A DNA stretch of 64,000 nt from Terribacillus saccharophilus (GCF_002272745.1 NZ_NPBD01000018.1:62001-126000); one strand, 5' to 3'. Shown: positions 27,894 through 37,476, numbered from the stretch's first letter. Notes: generated by a model not told the origin, from the sequence alone. Program-made: numbers and translations.

Positions 27894-29369
27894 CTATTCT
27901 TGTTTAGTCAAAATGTTTTTTGGCTGCAGTCGAAGGATCGAGATGGATGGGATAAGCGCTGCAATGATAGCCACAGCTAATCCAATACCACCAAGTATCA
28001 ATATGTTCTCCCATGTCACATTAATATTCAGACTGCTGATTGCTTCACTTGGCTGACTGAACGCATCAGAGACAGCTTGCCCTGGGCCACCGCCGCTCAT
28101 CATACCGCCACCGCGAGATCCTTGTTGTAAGGACGTAGTTGTAGTTTCAGCAGATGCCGTTGTTTGTTGATCCAATAGCTGATTTCCTAGTACGTTCGCT
28201 ATCGGATTTCCGAATATCGAAGACAATCCTACCGCAACAATGGCAATTACAACGATCTCTGTTATGAATTGTCCTGCCAGCTTCCATTTCTTCTCCCCGA
28301 TGGCCATTAGTACACCCATTTCATATTTACGTTCACGAATGGAAAGCATAACGATCAATGCAAGGATGATCGCACCTGCAATAGTTACAAGATAGACGAT
28401 GTTTTTCGCGAAGGAAGCAACGTTTTCGATTGGTCCTACCATCTGCTGATAAAGATCATCGTTTGCATCCAATTGATACACGTCAAAGTCGACATCAGTT
28501 TTCTCTGCTGCGGCAATGAATGCATCGATGTTTTCTGCATCATCCATTTGGTAGGTTACAGATTCAATAGTATCAGTGTAGTCTTCACCTTTTAGCGTGT
28601 TTGCTGCTGTATATGGAACATAAATCGTATTATATGGATTCAGGAAGGAGAAGTTCATCGCTTGATCGCTTCCTGCAGAACTTGTTTCATAGATACCGAC
28701 AATCTCTAACTCTTGTGTTGTATCTTCATCACTTGCAGAGCTGATATTGATTGTATCTCCAACTGCTAAATCATTTTCTTCTGCAAGTGTTTGTTCGATG
28801 ACCGCAACATTGCTGTCTGCATCGGATTCTTCAATGCCTCGACCGTCTACGATTTCTGCTTCGCCGTCACTGAAACTTTCTGCTTCATCACTAGTTAACG
28901 TACCATTCACAGTAAGGTCAGCTTGTACTATTCCGCCCCGACCTTGGTCGCTGCCAGGAGCCTGCTCGCTTTCTGTATCACTGCTGTCTGTGGATGTACT
29001 GCTTTCGATAATATCGAAGTCTTCCGCATTAGCAGAAGCTGAAACAGAATAGTTATAGCTCATCACATGATCTAAAGCCGCGATAGACTCTGCATCATCG
29101 AGACTGATTGGTGTGCTGGTGAACTGCGGCGGTCCGTCTGACTCACTTTGCTCACTCTGCTGTTTCTCCATCGCTGCTTCACGGTCAACTTGAAGGGTAA
29201 CAGAGCCTCCCAGCTCTTGTCTTGCCAATTCACTGGATGCTTTCGCTGCTGATTGAATCGTAAGTCCTGATAGGACAAATACACATATGACTGTGAAAAT
29301 TACCAATTGTAATAAGGTCTTTCCCTTTTTTGCTTTCATACTCCAGAAAGCACGTTTTAAGAAATTCAT
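27894..29369 (-). CDS. ABC transporter permease (MacB/FtsX type)
   Basis: A 491-residue permease with one N-terminal membrane helix (about 17-38), a large extracellular MacB periplasmic core-like domain (about 40-315) rich in S, D and E, and three C-terminal helices (about 320-350, 365-400, 450-480). A glycine-methionine-rich loop (GGGMMSGGGPG) lies between the last two. It is operon partner of the ATPase downstream and divergent from a two-component system, an arrangement often seen for envelope-stress or peptide-efflux pumps. Confidence 0.88.
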   Translation of the reverse strand: MNFLKRAFWSMKAKKGKTLLQLVIFTVICVFVLSGLTIQSAAKASSELARQELGGSVTLQVDREAAMEKQQSEQSESDGPPQFTSTPISLDDAESIAALDHVMSYNYSVSASANAEDFDIIESSTSTDSSDTESEQAPGSDQGRGGIVQADLTVNGTLTSDEAESFSDGEAEIVDGRGIEESDADSNVAVIEQTLAEENDLAVGDTINISSASDEDTTQELEIVGIYETSSAGSDQAMNFSFLNPYNTIYVPYTAANTLKGEDYTDTIESVTYQMDDAENIDAFIAAAEKTDVDFDVYQLDANDDLYQQMVGPIENVASFAKNIVYLVTIAGAIILALIVMLSIRERKYEMGVLMAIGEKKWKLAGQFITEIVVIAIVAVGLSSIFGNPIANVLGNQLLDQQTTASAETTTTSLQQGSRGGGMMSGGGPGQAVSDAFSQPSEAISSLNINVTWENILILGGIGLAVAIIAALIPSISILRLQPKNILTKQE

Positions 29370-29475
29370 TCTGCCATCTCCTTTACTTTTCCGGGCATGC
29401 TATAATGCTTCTGAGCCATGTCCGACCTGACTAATTGCTAGTATGGAGGCACGTGCTGAGGTGTACTTGAAAGCT

Positions 29476-29528
29476 AGCTGAAGATTTGCTGAAAGTGAAA
29501 AAATCGGGAATCTTCAGCTGGTTTTCAG
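29476..29528. promoter_or_regulatory. Candidate response-regulator operator
   Basis: Two CTGAA repeats point right (29478 and 29489, 11 bases apart) and two point left (ending at 29518 and 29528, 10 bases apart). AGCTGAAGATT and AATCTTCAGCT are perfect 11-base inverted arms. Helical-turn spacing of direct repeats is typical for OmpR-family regulators. The site lies between the divergent ABC operon and the two-component genes. Confidence 0.5.
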
Positions 29529-29572
29529 TTAGTTGTTCCATAATAAAGATAAAAAGAAGAATGGATGACAGG

Positions 29573-30250
29573 ATGGAAAACATAAAAGTATTGGTCGTTG
29601 ATGATGAACAGACAATCACACAGTTCCTGATGCTTGGATTGCAAAATGAAGGCTATATTGTCGAGAGCGCAGCTGATGGTATGCAAGCTATTGCCAAAGC
29701 AGATCAGTTCGAGCCTCATATCGTCATATTAGATGTGATGATGCCAGGGATGGATGGCTTTGAAGTGTGCCGGATGCTGAAAAAGCAAGGCCGTAAACTA
29801 TCTATCATTATGTTAACAGCGCGGGATCAAGTTGATGATCGCATCAAAGGACTGAATGGCGGTGCGGATGATTATTTGGTTAAACCATTCAGCTTTGAGG
29901 AACTGCTCGCCAGGATGCAGGCACGAATCCGCAATCAATTTCCGGAACTGGGCGATTCACTTGTAGCAGGTCCTTTACGAATAGACGATCGCCGCAAGGA
30001 AATCTACTTGGAGGAAGAGCTGCTGCAGTTTTCTCCGACAGAGTACGAGTTGTTAAAATATCTTGCTATGAACCATGGAATTGTACTGAGCAAGGCACTT
30101 ATCCTCGATAAAGTGTGGGGATATGCATTTGGCGGAGAAGAAAACATTGTAGAAGTGTATATCCGTTCTTTGCGGGAAAAACTTCACGATAAGGATCGGC
30201 AGTTGATCCGCACAATCCGGGGGGCAGGCTACCGCCTGGATGTCAGATGA
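29573..30250 (+). CDS. Response regulator, OmpR family
   Basis: A 225-residue regulator with receiver domain (phospho-acceptor D54 in HIVILDVMMPG, acidic pair at 10-11, K in LVKPFSF) and a winged-helix output domain (LQFSPTEYELLKYLAMN, TIRGAGYRL). I start at ATG 29573 (MENIKVLVVDDE) to fit the family length; an in-frame ATG at 29561 is also possible and neither has a strong ribosome site. It overlaps the kinase gene (ATGA) and probably controls the divergent ABC operon. Confidence 0.9.
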   Translation: MENIKVLVVDDEQTITQFLMLGLQNEGYIVESAADGMQAIAKADQFEPHIVILDVMMPGMDGFEVCRMLKKQGRKLSIIMLTARDQVDDRIKGLNGGADDYLVKPFSFEELLARMQARIRNQFPELGDSLVAGPLRIDDRRKEIYLEEELLQFSPTEYELLKYLAMNHGIVLSKALILDKVWGYAFGGEENIVEVYIRSLREKLHDKDRQLIRTIRGAGYRLDVR

Positions 30251-31677
30251 AGCGATTACGCAAATTAAAGCCAAGAACCTTGAATAAGCAGATTGTTGCT
30301 TTATCATGTCTTATTCTTGCTATTATCCTGACAGTCGTCGGTATCTTGCAATACTTCTTAATGAAAGATTTTCTATACCAGAATGAAGCAAATGCAATGC
30401 AGTCACAGCTGCATTCGCTTCCGCCAGCATTGCTTGAACAAAGTGATGATATGCATCAGCCATTTCTTTTCGATCGTTCCTTAGCCAGAATCGATACATC
30501 TGGGAACTATACAGATTTATCAGAGGAGAACGGGCTCTCCAGTCCGCGCTTGAATGAGGAAGAGCTTCGCAAGTATATGAACGGCAGGGATGATAAATCT
30601 GCCAGGTACATCGTGATGGAGGATGAAGATGGAAAAGAGCAGCTTGTTGTCATTGTTGCTGATCGACGGTTCGGCGACATAAGCGGTTATTTGCAGGCAG
30701 GGACAGAGACTGCATCAATCAACGATGTCATCAAAGGGCAGCAGCAGGTATTTTTTCTGCTGGCTATCGTGGCATTGGCTGCAGGTATCCTGCTCTACTC
30801 ACGAGTGATTAAAAAAGCGCTCGATCCGCTGCATCGGATAATCCGGAAGGTAGAGCGGACGAGTGCAGAGAATTTGTCCGAACGGATGGAAGAGGATTCA
30901 GAGCAAATCGAGATCAAACGGCTTATGATCGCTTTTAACCAAATGGTTGAAGGAATCGATAGCTCTTTCCAGTCGGAACGAGAAGCTAAAGAACAAATGC
31001 AGCAGTTCATTGCGGATGCTTCTCATGAACTGCGCACGCCGCTCACTTCCATTCACGGCTTTTTGGAAGTGTTATTAAGAGGAGCTGCGAAGAACCCTGA
31101 TCAGCTCTATCCGGCGCTTGAGAGCATGCTCAAGGAATCGAAGCGGATCAAGGAGCTGGTCGAGGATCTGCTCTTACTCACCAAGCTGGACCAGGCTGAG
31201 GGTATGCAACTGCAGGAACTGGAAGTAAGTCCTGTTCTGGAGGAAATGAAGCCGCATTTTGATATGCTCGCTGGCAGCAGGAAATTACGGTTTTCAGTAA
31301 ATGAAAATCTGATAATAGCTGCTGATAAAGACAAATTAAAACAAGTGTTATTGAATCTATTTTATAATGCAGTCCAGCATACAGATCCTGAACATGGAGA
31401 AATCGATATAACCCTTGGTAAAACAGAACAAGATGTTGAAATAGTCGTAAAAGATAATGGATCCGGTATCCCAGAAGCGCACCTTCCACATGTATTTGAT
31501 CGATTTTATCGTAGTGATAGTTCACGCGCACGCCAGCAAGGCGGTGCGGGTCTTGGTCTTTCTATCAGCCATTCTATTATCAAGGCGCACCACGGCACAA
31601 TAGAGGTGGAGAGTGAAGAAGGCAAAGGCACTATATTCCGAGTGCTGATACCAAAAAAAGAAGGAACCCGTAAATGA
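30247..31677 (+). CDS. Sensor histidine kinase
   Basis: A 476-residue membrane kinase with two membrane helices (about 19-40 and 163-185) flanking an extracellular domain of about 120 residues, then HAMP, HisKA with phospho-acceptor H260 (DASHELRTPLTS), and ATPase motifs NLFYNAVQHTDPE, DNGSGIPEAH and GGAGLGLSIS. It partners the response regulator upstream. The signal is unknown; the neighbouring MacB-type transporter suggests an envelope or antimicrobial cue. Confidence 0.92.
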   Translation: MKRLRKLKPRTLNKQIVALSCLILAIILTVVGILQYFLMKDFLYQNEANAMQSQLHSLPPALLEQSDDMHQPFLFDRSLARIDTSGNYTDLSEENGLSSPRLNEEELRKYMNGRDDKSARYIVMEDEDGKEQLVVIVADRRFGDISGYLQAGTETASINDVIKGQQQVFFLLAIVALAAGILLYSRVIKKALDPLHRIIRKVERTSAENLSERMEEDSEQIEIKRLMIAFNQMVEGIDSSFQSEREAKEQMQQFIADASHELRTPLTSIHGFLEVLLRGAAKNPDQLYPALESMLKESKRIKELVEDLLLLTKLDQAEGMQLQELEVSPVLEEMKPHFDMLAGSRKLRFSVNENLIIAADKDKLKQVLLNLFYNAVQHTDPEHGEIDITLGKTEQDVEIVVKDNGSGIPEAHLPHVFDRFYRSDSSRARQQGGAGLGLSISHSIIKAHHGTIEVESEEGKGTIFRVLIPKKEGTRK

Positions 31678-31694
31678 ACGGGTTCCTTCTTTGC
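31656..31694. terminator. Bidirectional terminator
   Basis: AAAGAAGGAACCCGT and ACGGGTTCCTTCTTT form a perfect 15-pair stem. The kinase stop codon lies within it; the M6 protease gene ends on the other side. Confidence 0.88.
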
Positions 31695-31702
31695 TATTAA
31701 TC

Positions 31703-34138
31703 TTAGCGGGAAATTTCAATCTTACCGACTGTTCCATCCGGGCTGTCTTCTTTGACCTCAAACTCAAGTCCATACTCTGGAACTTTACGTCCAGCGTCGG
31801 GAAGAGATTTATTCAAATAAGTTTTATCATCCTTGAACTTATCATAGCTCTTCGTGTGATTATCTTTCAGCGTCAAGCCATTAGTAGCACGATAATCGAG
31901 GAACATCTTTTCGGGCTTATCTTTGCTGAAGGCAGCATCATGAATTTGATAACGAGTGGATGCTACTGATTTATCGCTCCAGTAAAGTCCCTTTTGATCG
32001 GCATCCACTACACCTAGGAAGCCTTCACCCGGATGTGTACCAGTCCAGTTGTTGTCATACGAATTATCAACGTACCAGACTAGAAGACCAGTGTTGTAGC
32101 TCATCAAGCTGTCACCACGGCGGATACGGTCAAGACCGACGTCCACGCCGTTATGTGTGCGCCATTCGAGCAAGTAGTAGTGCTCGGAAAGGGAGACGCC
32201 TTTATCTTGAGCGAATCCAGATAGATCAAAAGCACTGTCAGCTTCTGCATCATCTGTCAGGACAGAGCTGCCATCAGCTGTCACTTGAATGTCATCCACG
32301 TAGAATCCAGCGTTGTTTACAGCTACATCCGTCCAATAGTTCAAGGAAAGCTCGATTTCCTGCCCTGCGTAGGCACTCAAATCGAAAGTAGCATCCACCC
32401 ACCCGTCAGACGTTCCGGTAATACCATCACCTGGGTTCTGGTCGTTCGGGTTTTCTGTAGTCGTAATGCTGCCAGGAACAGTTTCCCCGTTCACTTTGAC
32501 AGAAGCATAATCCCAATCTTGTTCGATATCATACCAAGTTTTAAATGTCAGTTCAGCAGAAGAGGAACTGGACAAATCAACAGTTGTTGTCATGCTGTTA
32601 TCAACGTTATTGCCTTTACCGCTGAAGTAAGCATACGTGCCGCTAGCAGGCTTAGTTACTTCTGTTTCTTTATCCGGCAGGTTTACACGAATTACATCGT
32701 TGTTTGTACCTTTTGTTACAGCTTCATCCAGCAGCAGTTCCACTTTATCTCCATCCAAGTCCTCTGCTTCGATCGTTGTACCGCTCAGCCAGTTGCCGCC
32801 ATGTGCGTTTTGCAGATATTCCTTCGCATAGGCACTGAATCCAGATGGCTCTGTTCCAGGTACATCACCAGCCCAGCTTCCGCTTGCCATGATGGACCAA
32901 TAAGCAACAGCTTCCCCTTGGCCAGTATAGTTCGTATCATACTCATCCGGTAAGCCTAGGTCATGGCCGTATTCATGCGCGAATACTCCCATAGCTCCGT
33001 CTTCCGGTTCGATTGTATAGTCGTAAGCAGCAAGCTGTCCGTCAAAGCGGTCACTTGTGGAGCTTCCGCCAGGGACTGCCACAAGTCCGCCAAGATTCCA
33101 GCGGTGAGACCAGATTGCATCGCCGCCAAGGCTTCCGCCGCCAGCTTCTTCACCGACACCTGCGTGAATGACCATCAAGTGGTCGATGATACCGTCTGGC
33201 TCATGGTAAACGCCATCGCCATCATAGTCATCGCGATCCCATTGATCGTATTCGCTTAAGTCGACATTAGGATCTTGTCCAGCTTTCGTTAGGGCTTCAT
33301 ACACCAATTCCCTTGCAGCTGTATCACTGCCGTCTGGAGCAGGATCGTTGGCACCATAGTAAGCTGCAGGATGGTCTGCTGTGTACCATCCGGCGATCTC
33401 CCCGTCAACAGTATAGCTGCCGCCGGATTGCGCTTCATAGTATTGCTTCATGGAAGTGAAGTCCTGGCCATCCGGACCAGTATAGCCATCTTCACCGAAG
33501 ATCATGTTCTGGAAGTGATCATGTGTATAATCCTCATACCACATATCCGTTTCTTCCGGTGTGATGGAGCTGTTCTGGTAATCAGGGAAGTCAATTGCAA
33601 GGACGAGAACTTTGTCTTCGCGTACTTCTCCGTCATACTCTTCTTCTTTCACGTTATCTACTTTCTTATTTTTCTTCTTGTCTTTTCCCTTATCCTTGTC
33701 TTTATCTTTGCCTTTCTTCGATGCCTCTTTGGAAGCACTTGCTGCATTGTCAGCATTGCCATTTTGTTTGTCCGTGTCACTTACCACTGACTCATCGATT
33801 GCAGCCTCTTTCAGCTCATCCGGCAGAGGCTGCTTAGCAGCTTCTGCGCTTTTTTCTTCCCGCTCCTTGAGGTAAGCGTTCAATACTTCCTGAGCTTCAG
33901 CTTCAGTAGCATCTTCACTAATTTTGCCTTCTTCCTTCAGCAATTCAATCAATTTATCCTCATTGGCAATTGCACTGTCGAAAGGGCCGCCGCTTTGTGC
34001 GACTTTCGGCGAGTACGTTACAGCTGGTGCCTTTTCAGTAGATGCTTCGGCTTCCTGCGCTGGTACAAATGATAATGTAAAAGTGCTAAACCCGATAACA
34101 GCTGCCATTGCAGAAGCCATCCATTTATTCTTCTTCAA
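31703..34138 (-). CDS. Immune inhibitor A-type metalloprotease (M6)
   Basis: Secreted zinc protease of about 811 residues. A signal peptide (MKKNKWMASAMAAVIGF to about EAEA) is followed by a pro-region, a lysine-rich linker (about 140-165), the M6 catalytic domain with HEYGHDLGLPDEYD (HExxH near residue 388) and C-terminal domains that resemble the family's MAM-like and beta-sandwich region. Relatives degrade host antimicrobial proteins or extracellular matrix in the B. cereus group; in an environmental species it may simply provide nutrients. Start uncertain: TTG 34138 (GGGAG ten bases upstream) chosen, GTG 34147 is one base from the same site. Confidence 0.9.
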   Translation of the reverse strand: MKKNKWMASAMAAVIGFSTFTLSFVPAQEAEASTEKAPAVTYSPKVAQSGGPFDSAIANEDKLIELLKEEGKISEDATEAEAQEVLNAYLKEREEKSAEAAKQPLPDELKEAAIDESVVSDTDKQNGNADNAASASKEASKKGKDKDKDKGKDKKKNKKVDNVKEEEYDGEVREDKVLVLAIDFPDYQNSSITPEETDMWYEDYTHDHFQNMIFGEDGYTGPDGQDFTSMKQYYEAQSGGSYTVDGEIAGWYTADHPAAYYGANDPAPDGSDTAARELVYEALTKAGQDPNVDLSEYDQWDRDDYDGDGVYHEPDGIIDHLMVIHAGVGEEAGGGSLGGDAIWSHRWNLGGLVAVPGGSSTSDRFDGQLAAYDYTIEPEDGAMGVFAHEYGHDLGLPDEYDTNYTGQGEAVAYWSIMASGSWAGDVPGTEPSGFSAYAKEYLQNAHGGNWLSGTTIEAEDLDGDKVELLLDEAVTKGTNNDVIRVNLPDKETEVTKPASGTYAYFSGKGNNVDNSMTTTVDLSSSSSAELTFKTWYDIEQDWDYASVKVNGETVPGSITTTENPNDQNPGDGITGTSDGWVDATFDLSAYAGQEIELSLNYWTDVAVNNAGFYVDDIQVTADGSSVLTDDAEADSAFDLSGFAQDKGVSLSEHYYLLEWRTHNGVDVGLDRIRRGDSLMSYNTGLLVWYVDNSYDNNWTGTHPGEGFLGVVDADQKGLYWSDKSVASTRYQIHDAAFSKDKPEKMFLDYRATNGLTLKDNHTKSYDKFKDDKTYLNKSLPDAGRKVPEYGLEFEVKEDSPDGTVGKIEISR

Positions 34139-34147
34139 GCAAGTCAC

Positions 34148-34534
34148 TCTCCCTGTGCTAATAGTTTAAATAGTCGGAAAACAAATGAGATATGTAGGTA
34201 AAGTTTTCCTTAAAGGGTAGTATAGCGACTAGTCTGCTAGATTTACAATGGTACTTTGGAAGGAAGCAAAGCTGTATTTACCTTGAAATGATGCGGTTTT
34301 CGTGAGATTTCTTCACATAATCCGACAAGATTGGCAAAGAAGTTGGGAAATAATAGAGTTGAAAATAACGTAAACATATGGAAACTTGTAGAAGGGTGAG
34401 GAAAGTTGGGAAAGTAGAGGCGATCAGAAAATATTACATTTACTAGAAAAATGAGCTGATAGACCTATCTATTTATCTTATTTAATAGAAATATAATTAC
34501 AATAACTGGATATCAATTCATTTTTGATTATTAG
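34148..34534. other. Gene-free AT-rich stretch
   Basis: About 390 bases without a credible reading frame on either strand. It must hold the promoter of the M6 protease gene on the minus strand, but no clear SigA pair is visible to me. No repeats or RNA signature recognised. Confidence 0.4.
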
Positions 34535-34566
34535 AAGGGGGGAAGTAGAAATGCTTCCCCCTTATT
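34534..34566. terminator. Terminator after the NUDIX gene
   Basis: AAGGGGGGAAG and CTTCCCCCTT form a strong stem directly past the stop of the minus-strand NUDIX gene. The T tract is poor, so efficiency is uncertain. Confidence 0.55.
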
Positions 34567-35027
34567 TATGTACGCAGTATTTCTTCCGCGTAATCAGAAA
34601 CTTCAGATTCTGCATGCAGGAACAGCTCAAATGTACCTTCTTGGAAGAATAACGGAAAAACAGTACGGACTACCTCCTGCATCGGTAGTTTCATTGCTTT
34701 AGATTTCGGAATCCACGTTGGATTGCCTTCTCTGGAATTTGTCAGCAGAGTGCCAGAAAAGGAGTACGTTACATAATAGAAGATTAGATAACGGACATTC
34801 TGTTTTTCATTCACATAATGCTGTACACCTTTATACTCCAGATTCCAAACGTCCAGCCCTGTCTCTTCCTTCACTTCGCGAATGGCACTTGCGGTGAGGC
34901 TCTCAGGGAAATCCACCTTCCCGCCGGGCGGGATGAAACCGCTGAAGTCATCATGCTGCCGGTCTAACAGAAGCACCTGATCTTCGTTATGTATCATCAC
35001 CATATTATAGATCTTGTGCTCGATCAT
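34566..35027 (-). CDS. NUDIX hydrolase
   Basis: A 153-residue pyrophosphohydrolase. The NUDIX box is complete: GGKVDFPES, then REVKEETGL, matching GX5EX7REUXEEXGU. This type cleaves nucleoside diphosphate-linked substrates, often 8-oxo-dGTP or related nucleotides; the substrate cannot be told here. I start at ATG 35027 (MIEHKIYNM), one base after the stop of the upstream Lin0512 gene, with AGGA eight bases upstream. The two genes form an operon. Confidence 0.88.
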   Translation of the reverse strand: MIEHKIYNMVMIHNEDQVLLLDRQHDDFSGFIPPGGKVDFPESLTASAIREVKEETGLDVWNLEYKGVQHYVNEKQNVRYLIFYYVTYSFSGTLLTNSREGNPTWIPKSKAMKLPMQEVVRTVFPLFFQEGTFELFLHAESEVSDYAEEILRT

Positions 35028-35028
35028 A

Positions 35029-35388
35029 TCAGTATCCTGTCTCGACGGAGGCATTCACGATATACATCATGTCGTTTTTATCCTGTTTCTCCTCCAAGTA
35101 GATAGCACTAGTAGTCAGCATACCGCCATCAATTACTTCTACTGTTACAGTTCCGTATGGAATGCGGGCTTTAACTTGCTCGATATCCAGCTTGTCCTTA
35201 TCCGCAGGAACGGCCAAACGGACATTCACCTTCATATTATGCAGATCGTTTTCTGGCAGGACACTCGTAATACCAGGCATGGAGTTTGTATGTATAGCAT
35301 TGACTACTGCACGTACTGCTGCCTTTGTGACGTTCTGACCGTGAACATCGACACCGAATCCGGTTTGGATGAACATGATTTTTTCCAT
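35029..35388 (-). CDS. Lin0512 family protein
   Basis: A 119-residue protein that I assign to the Lin0512 family of unknown function, from the start FIQTGFGVDVHGQNVTKAA and the overall pattern (VVNAIHTNSMPG, VRLAVP, VEVIDGGM). No signal peptide or membrane segment. AGGAGTGATAAT precedes the ATG. Followed at once by a NUDIX hydrolase gene. Confidence in the family name is moderate. Confidence 0.75.
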   Translation of the reverse strand: MEKIMFIQTGFGVDVHGQNVTKAAVRAVVNAIHTNSMPGITSVLPENDLHNMKVNVRLAVPADKDKLDIEQVKARIPYGTVTVEVIDGGMLTTSAIYLEEKQDKNDMMYIVNASVETGY

Positions 35389-35500
35389 ATTATCACTCCT
35401 AGTTCGTTCTGATATAGTTACTGTATCATATTAAGATTAAAGAATTCTATCAGCTATATGTAAGATTTGGTAAACTGGTTGAGAGAAAGGGGATGTGCTT

Positions 35501-35953
35501 GTGAACTATGTGGAGAATCTTCGAAAGTACGTCGGGCATCAGCCTGTCATTTTAGTCGGAGCGTTATGCCTTCTTTTTGATGAAAAGCAGCATATCCTTT
35601 TACAGAAACGAATCCACCCGCCCGAAACATGGGGCTTGCCCGGCGGATTGATGGAACTGGGTGAATCAGCTGAACAGACAGCGGCCAGGGAAGTCCTTGA
35701 AGAAACAGGACTGACAGTGGAGGAACTGCAGCTGGTCGATGTGTATTCCGGTAAAGATAATTTTGCCGTCGCTGCTAATGGTGATGAATTTTATAATGTT
35801 ACGATTGTTTACCAGACAAGTCAATTTCATGGAGAATTAATGCTTGATGAAGCGGAATCTATGCAGCTGGCCTTTTTCCCGCTTGATGGACTGCCGGAAA
35901 AGATGGTCAGGAGCCATCGCCGATTTATAATGGATTTCAGTGAAAAGGAGTAG
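35501..35953 (+). CDS. NUDIX hydrolase
   Basis: A 150-residue NUDIX protein with a complete box (GGLMELGES, then REVLEETGL). It is divergent from the Lin0512-NUDIX pair and only distantly similar to that NUDIX protein. Substrate unknown; an ADP-ribose or nucleotide pyrophosphatase is typical. Start set at GTG 35501 (MNYVENLRKYVG) because AAAGGGG lies eight bases upstream; GTG 35495 is an alternative. Confidence 0.85.
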   Translation: MNYVENLRKYVGHQPVILVGALCLLFDEKQHILLQKRIHPPETWGLPGGLMELGESAEQTAAREVLEETGLTVEELQLVDVYSGKDNFAVAANGDEFYNVTIVYQTSQFHGELMLDEAESMQLAFFPLDGLPEKMVRSHRRFIMDFSEKE

Positions 35954-35972
35954 CTAATTAGCTATTCCTTTT
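35943..35972 (+). terminator. Terminator of the NUDIX gene
   Basis: AAAAGGAGTAGCTAA and TTAGCTATTCCTTTT form a long stem with one mismatch at the gene end. Confidence 0.75.
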
Positions 35973-36002
35973 CTGTTCCACTATGATAGTTGCTATTCTA
36001 AC

Positions 36003-36292
36003 TACTTATGGCATGGAGGATATAGCATATTCAATTAACACAGAAACGAGTGCGAGCACTATGATAAGTACAGTTGATATACTTAATATCCAATCACTGC
36101 TATCGGGCATATTCTCGCGCCGACGTCTCCTCAAAATGAAAAAGAAGGCACCTAATCTAATAATGCGGAAATTCCCCAAATTATCAAACCTGTCTTAGTG
36201 AAAAGCAGTTCCCATGCAGCCAGTCAAAAAGCGAGTACACCTAGATGAACAGCGCATAATGAGTAATTGGCTGTTCGCTTTAAAATCAACAT
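36003..36292 (-). pseudogene. Decayed small membrane-protein gene
   Basis: The minus strand begins with a perfect AGGAGG seven bases before ATG 36292 and reads MLILKRTANYSL, then meets TGA at 36224-36226, continues in frame as LAAWELLFTKTGLIIWG, and after a one-base shift in the C run at 36174-36177 resumes as NFRIIRLGAFFFILRRRRRE and a final membrane segment (STVLIIVLALVSVLIEYA) to a stop at 36003. One nonsense change (probably from TGG) and one frameshift break an original protein of about 95 residues with about three membrane segments. Family not recognised. Sequencing error could explain one but less easily both lesions. Confidence 0.6.
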
Positions 36293-36364
36293 GTTCATTC
36301 CTCCTGTGCCACTATCCTAGCACAAGGAACGATTATACATATATAGAATTTCTTGATAGCCTCA

Positions 36365-37366
36365 TCAAACCTGGATTTGCTTAACATCTCTGGCTGTAGA
36401 CTTACGCTCTGTCAGAGAGAAGGACAAGTCTGCTGCTGTATAAGGCGCTTTCGTCAACACTGCATACATACGGCGGAACGCTTCTGCTCCCATTTGCTTG
36501 AGTGGGTTGCGGACATGCGTCAGCTCCATTAGTCCAGCTACATCGCTTTGGTCGGACTCGAAGCCGACTAATCCTAATTCGTCAGGAATACTGATTCCTT
36601 GCGCCCGTGCTTCGGCTGCCATGCCGGCTGCAACGTAATCACTGGCATGGATGACAGCGTCAGGCATATCGTTACCATTTAGAAGCTTCTGCAGGGCGGT
36701 GCGTCCGTCATCGACAGTGAATGTCTCATCCAAGATCCATTCAGGATGGACGGGAAGGTTATGTGTTTGCAATATATCTTCAAACGCCTTTTTCCGTTCC
36801 AGACTATTTCGGCTTTCCGCTCTTCCGATTGTACAGGCAATACGGTGATAGCCTTTTTCGATCAAATGTTCAAGCCCGAGCTGAAATCCTTCGTAGTGAT
36901 TCATATATATAGATTGGATCTGTGGATGCTGCAGAGGCTCACATGTCATAATCGGACCATACTTTGTATAGGTGGCAACTTTCTCCCAATCTAATCCGCA
37001 GCGCAGGATAATTAATCCGTCCAGGCGTTTTTGGCGTAGCATTTCCAATGCCTGCAATTCCTGATCGGCTTTCTCGTTTGTTTGGTAGAGTAAGGTTTGA
37101 TAATGGCAGGAGGAGCCAGCGTCGGCGATACCTTGAACAATTTGCATGAAATAATGACTGATGGAAGGAGAAACGACACCAATGGTATTCGTTCTGCCTT
37201 TTTTCAGCTGCACTGCATTACTGTTTTGAATGTAGTCTAGCTTATTAATGACTTGTTGGACTTTACGCCGAGTATCTTCATGGACATGGGGATGGTGATT
37301 GAGGACACGTGAAACAGTGCTGCGGGAAACGCCAGCCATCTGTGCAATTTGTTTGATATTACTCAT
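36365..37366 (-). CDS. LacI/GalR family regulator
   Basis: A 333-residue regulator with N-terminal helix-turn-helix (IKQIAQMAGVSRSTVSRVLN), hinge helix and a periplasmic-binding-protein-like sugar domain. Start chosen at ATG 37366 (MSNIKQIAQ) with GAGGTG six bases upstream. It is divergent from licH and probably controls it through the palindrome at 37477-37493, sensing a beta-glucoside breakdown product; this is inference from position. Confidence 0.9.
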   Translation of the reverse strand: MSNIKQIAQMAGVSRSTVSRVLNHHPHVHEDTRRKVQQVINKLDYIQNSNAVQLKKGRTNTIGVVSPSISHYFMQIVQGIADAGSSCHYQTLLYQTNEKADQELQALEMLRQKRLDGLIILRCGLDWEKVATYTKYGPIMTCEPLQHPQIQSIYMNHYEGFQLGLEHLIEKGYHRIACTIGRAESRNSLERKKAFEDILQTHNLPVHPEWILDETFTVDDGRTALQKLLNGNDMPDAVIHASDYVAAGMAAEARAQGISIPDELGLVGFESDQSDVAGLMELTHVRNPLKQMGAEAFRRMYAVLTKAPYTAADLSFSLTERKSTARDVKQIQV

Positions 37367-37381
37367 GTACATCACCTCTTT

Positions 37382-37395
37382 AGAAATCGCTTTCT
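37382..37395. promoter_or_regulatory. Possible cre or LacI-family site
   Basis: AGAAATCGCTTTCT has the core of a catabolite-responsive element (GAAANCGNTTTC type) but lacks the outer TG and CA. It lies just upstream of the lacI gene. Weak. Confidence 0.3.
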
Positions 37396-37476
37396 TACCT
37401 TTATTTTAGCGGAAAATAAACATTTTGTAATCTTTAGACATCCTGTTTACAAATTCCTTACGATTTTGTGCTTGAC

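Noticed and set aside
35983..36198. A 71-codon plus-strand frame
   Set aside because: No ribosome site and it lies antisense to the decayed membrane-protein gene, whose fragments give a better explanation.
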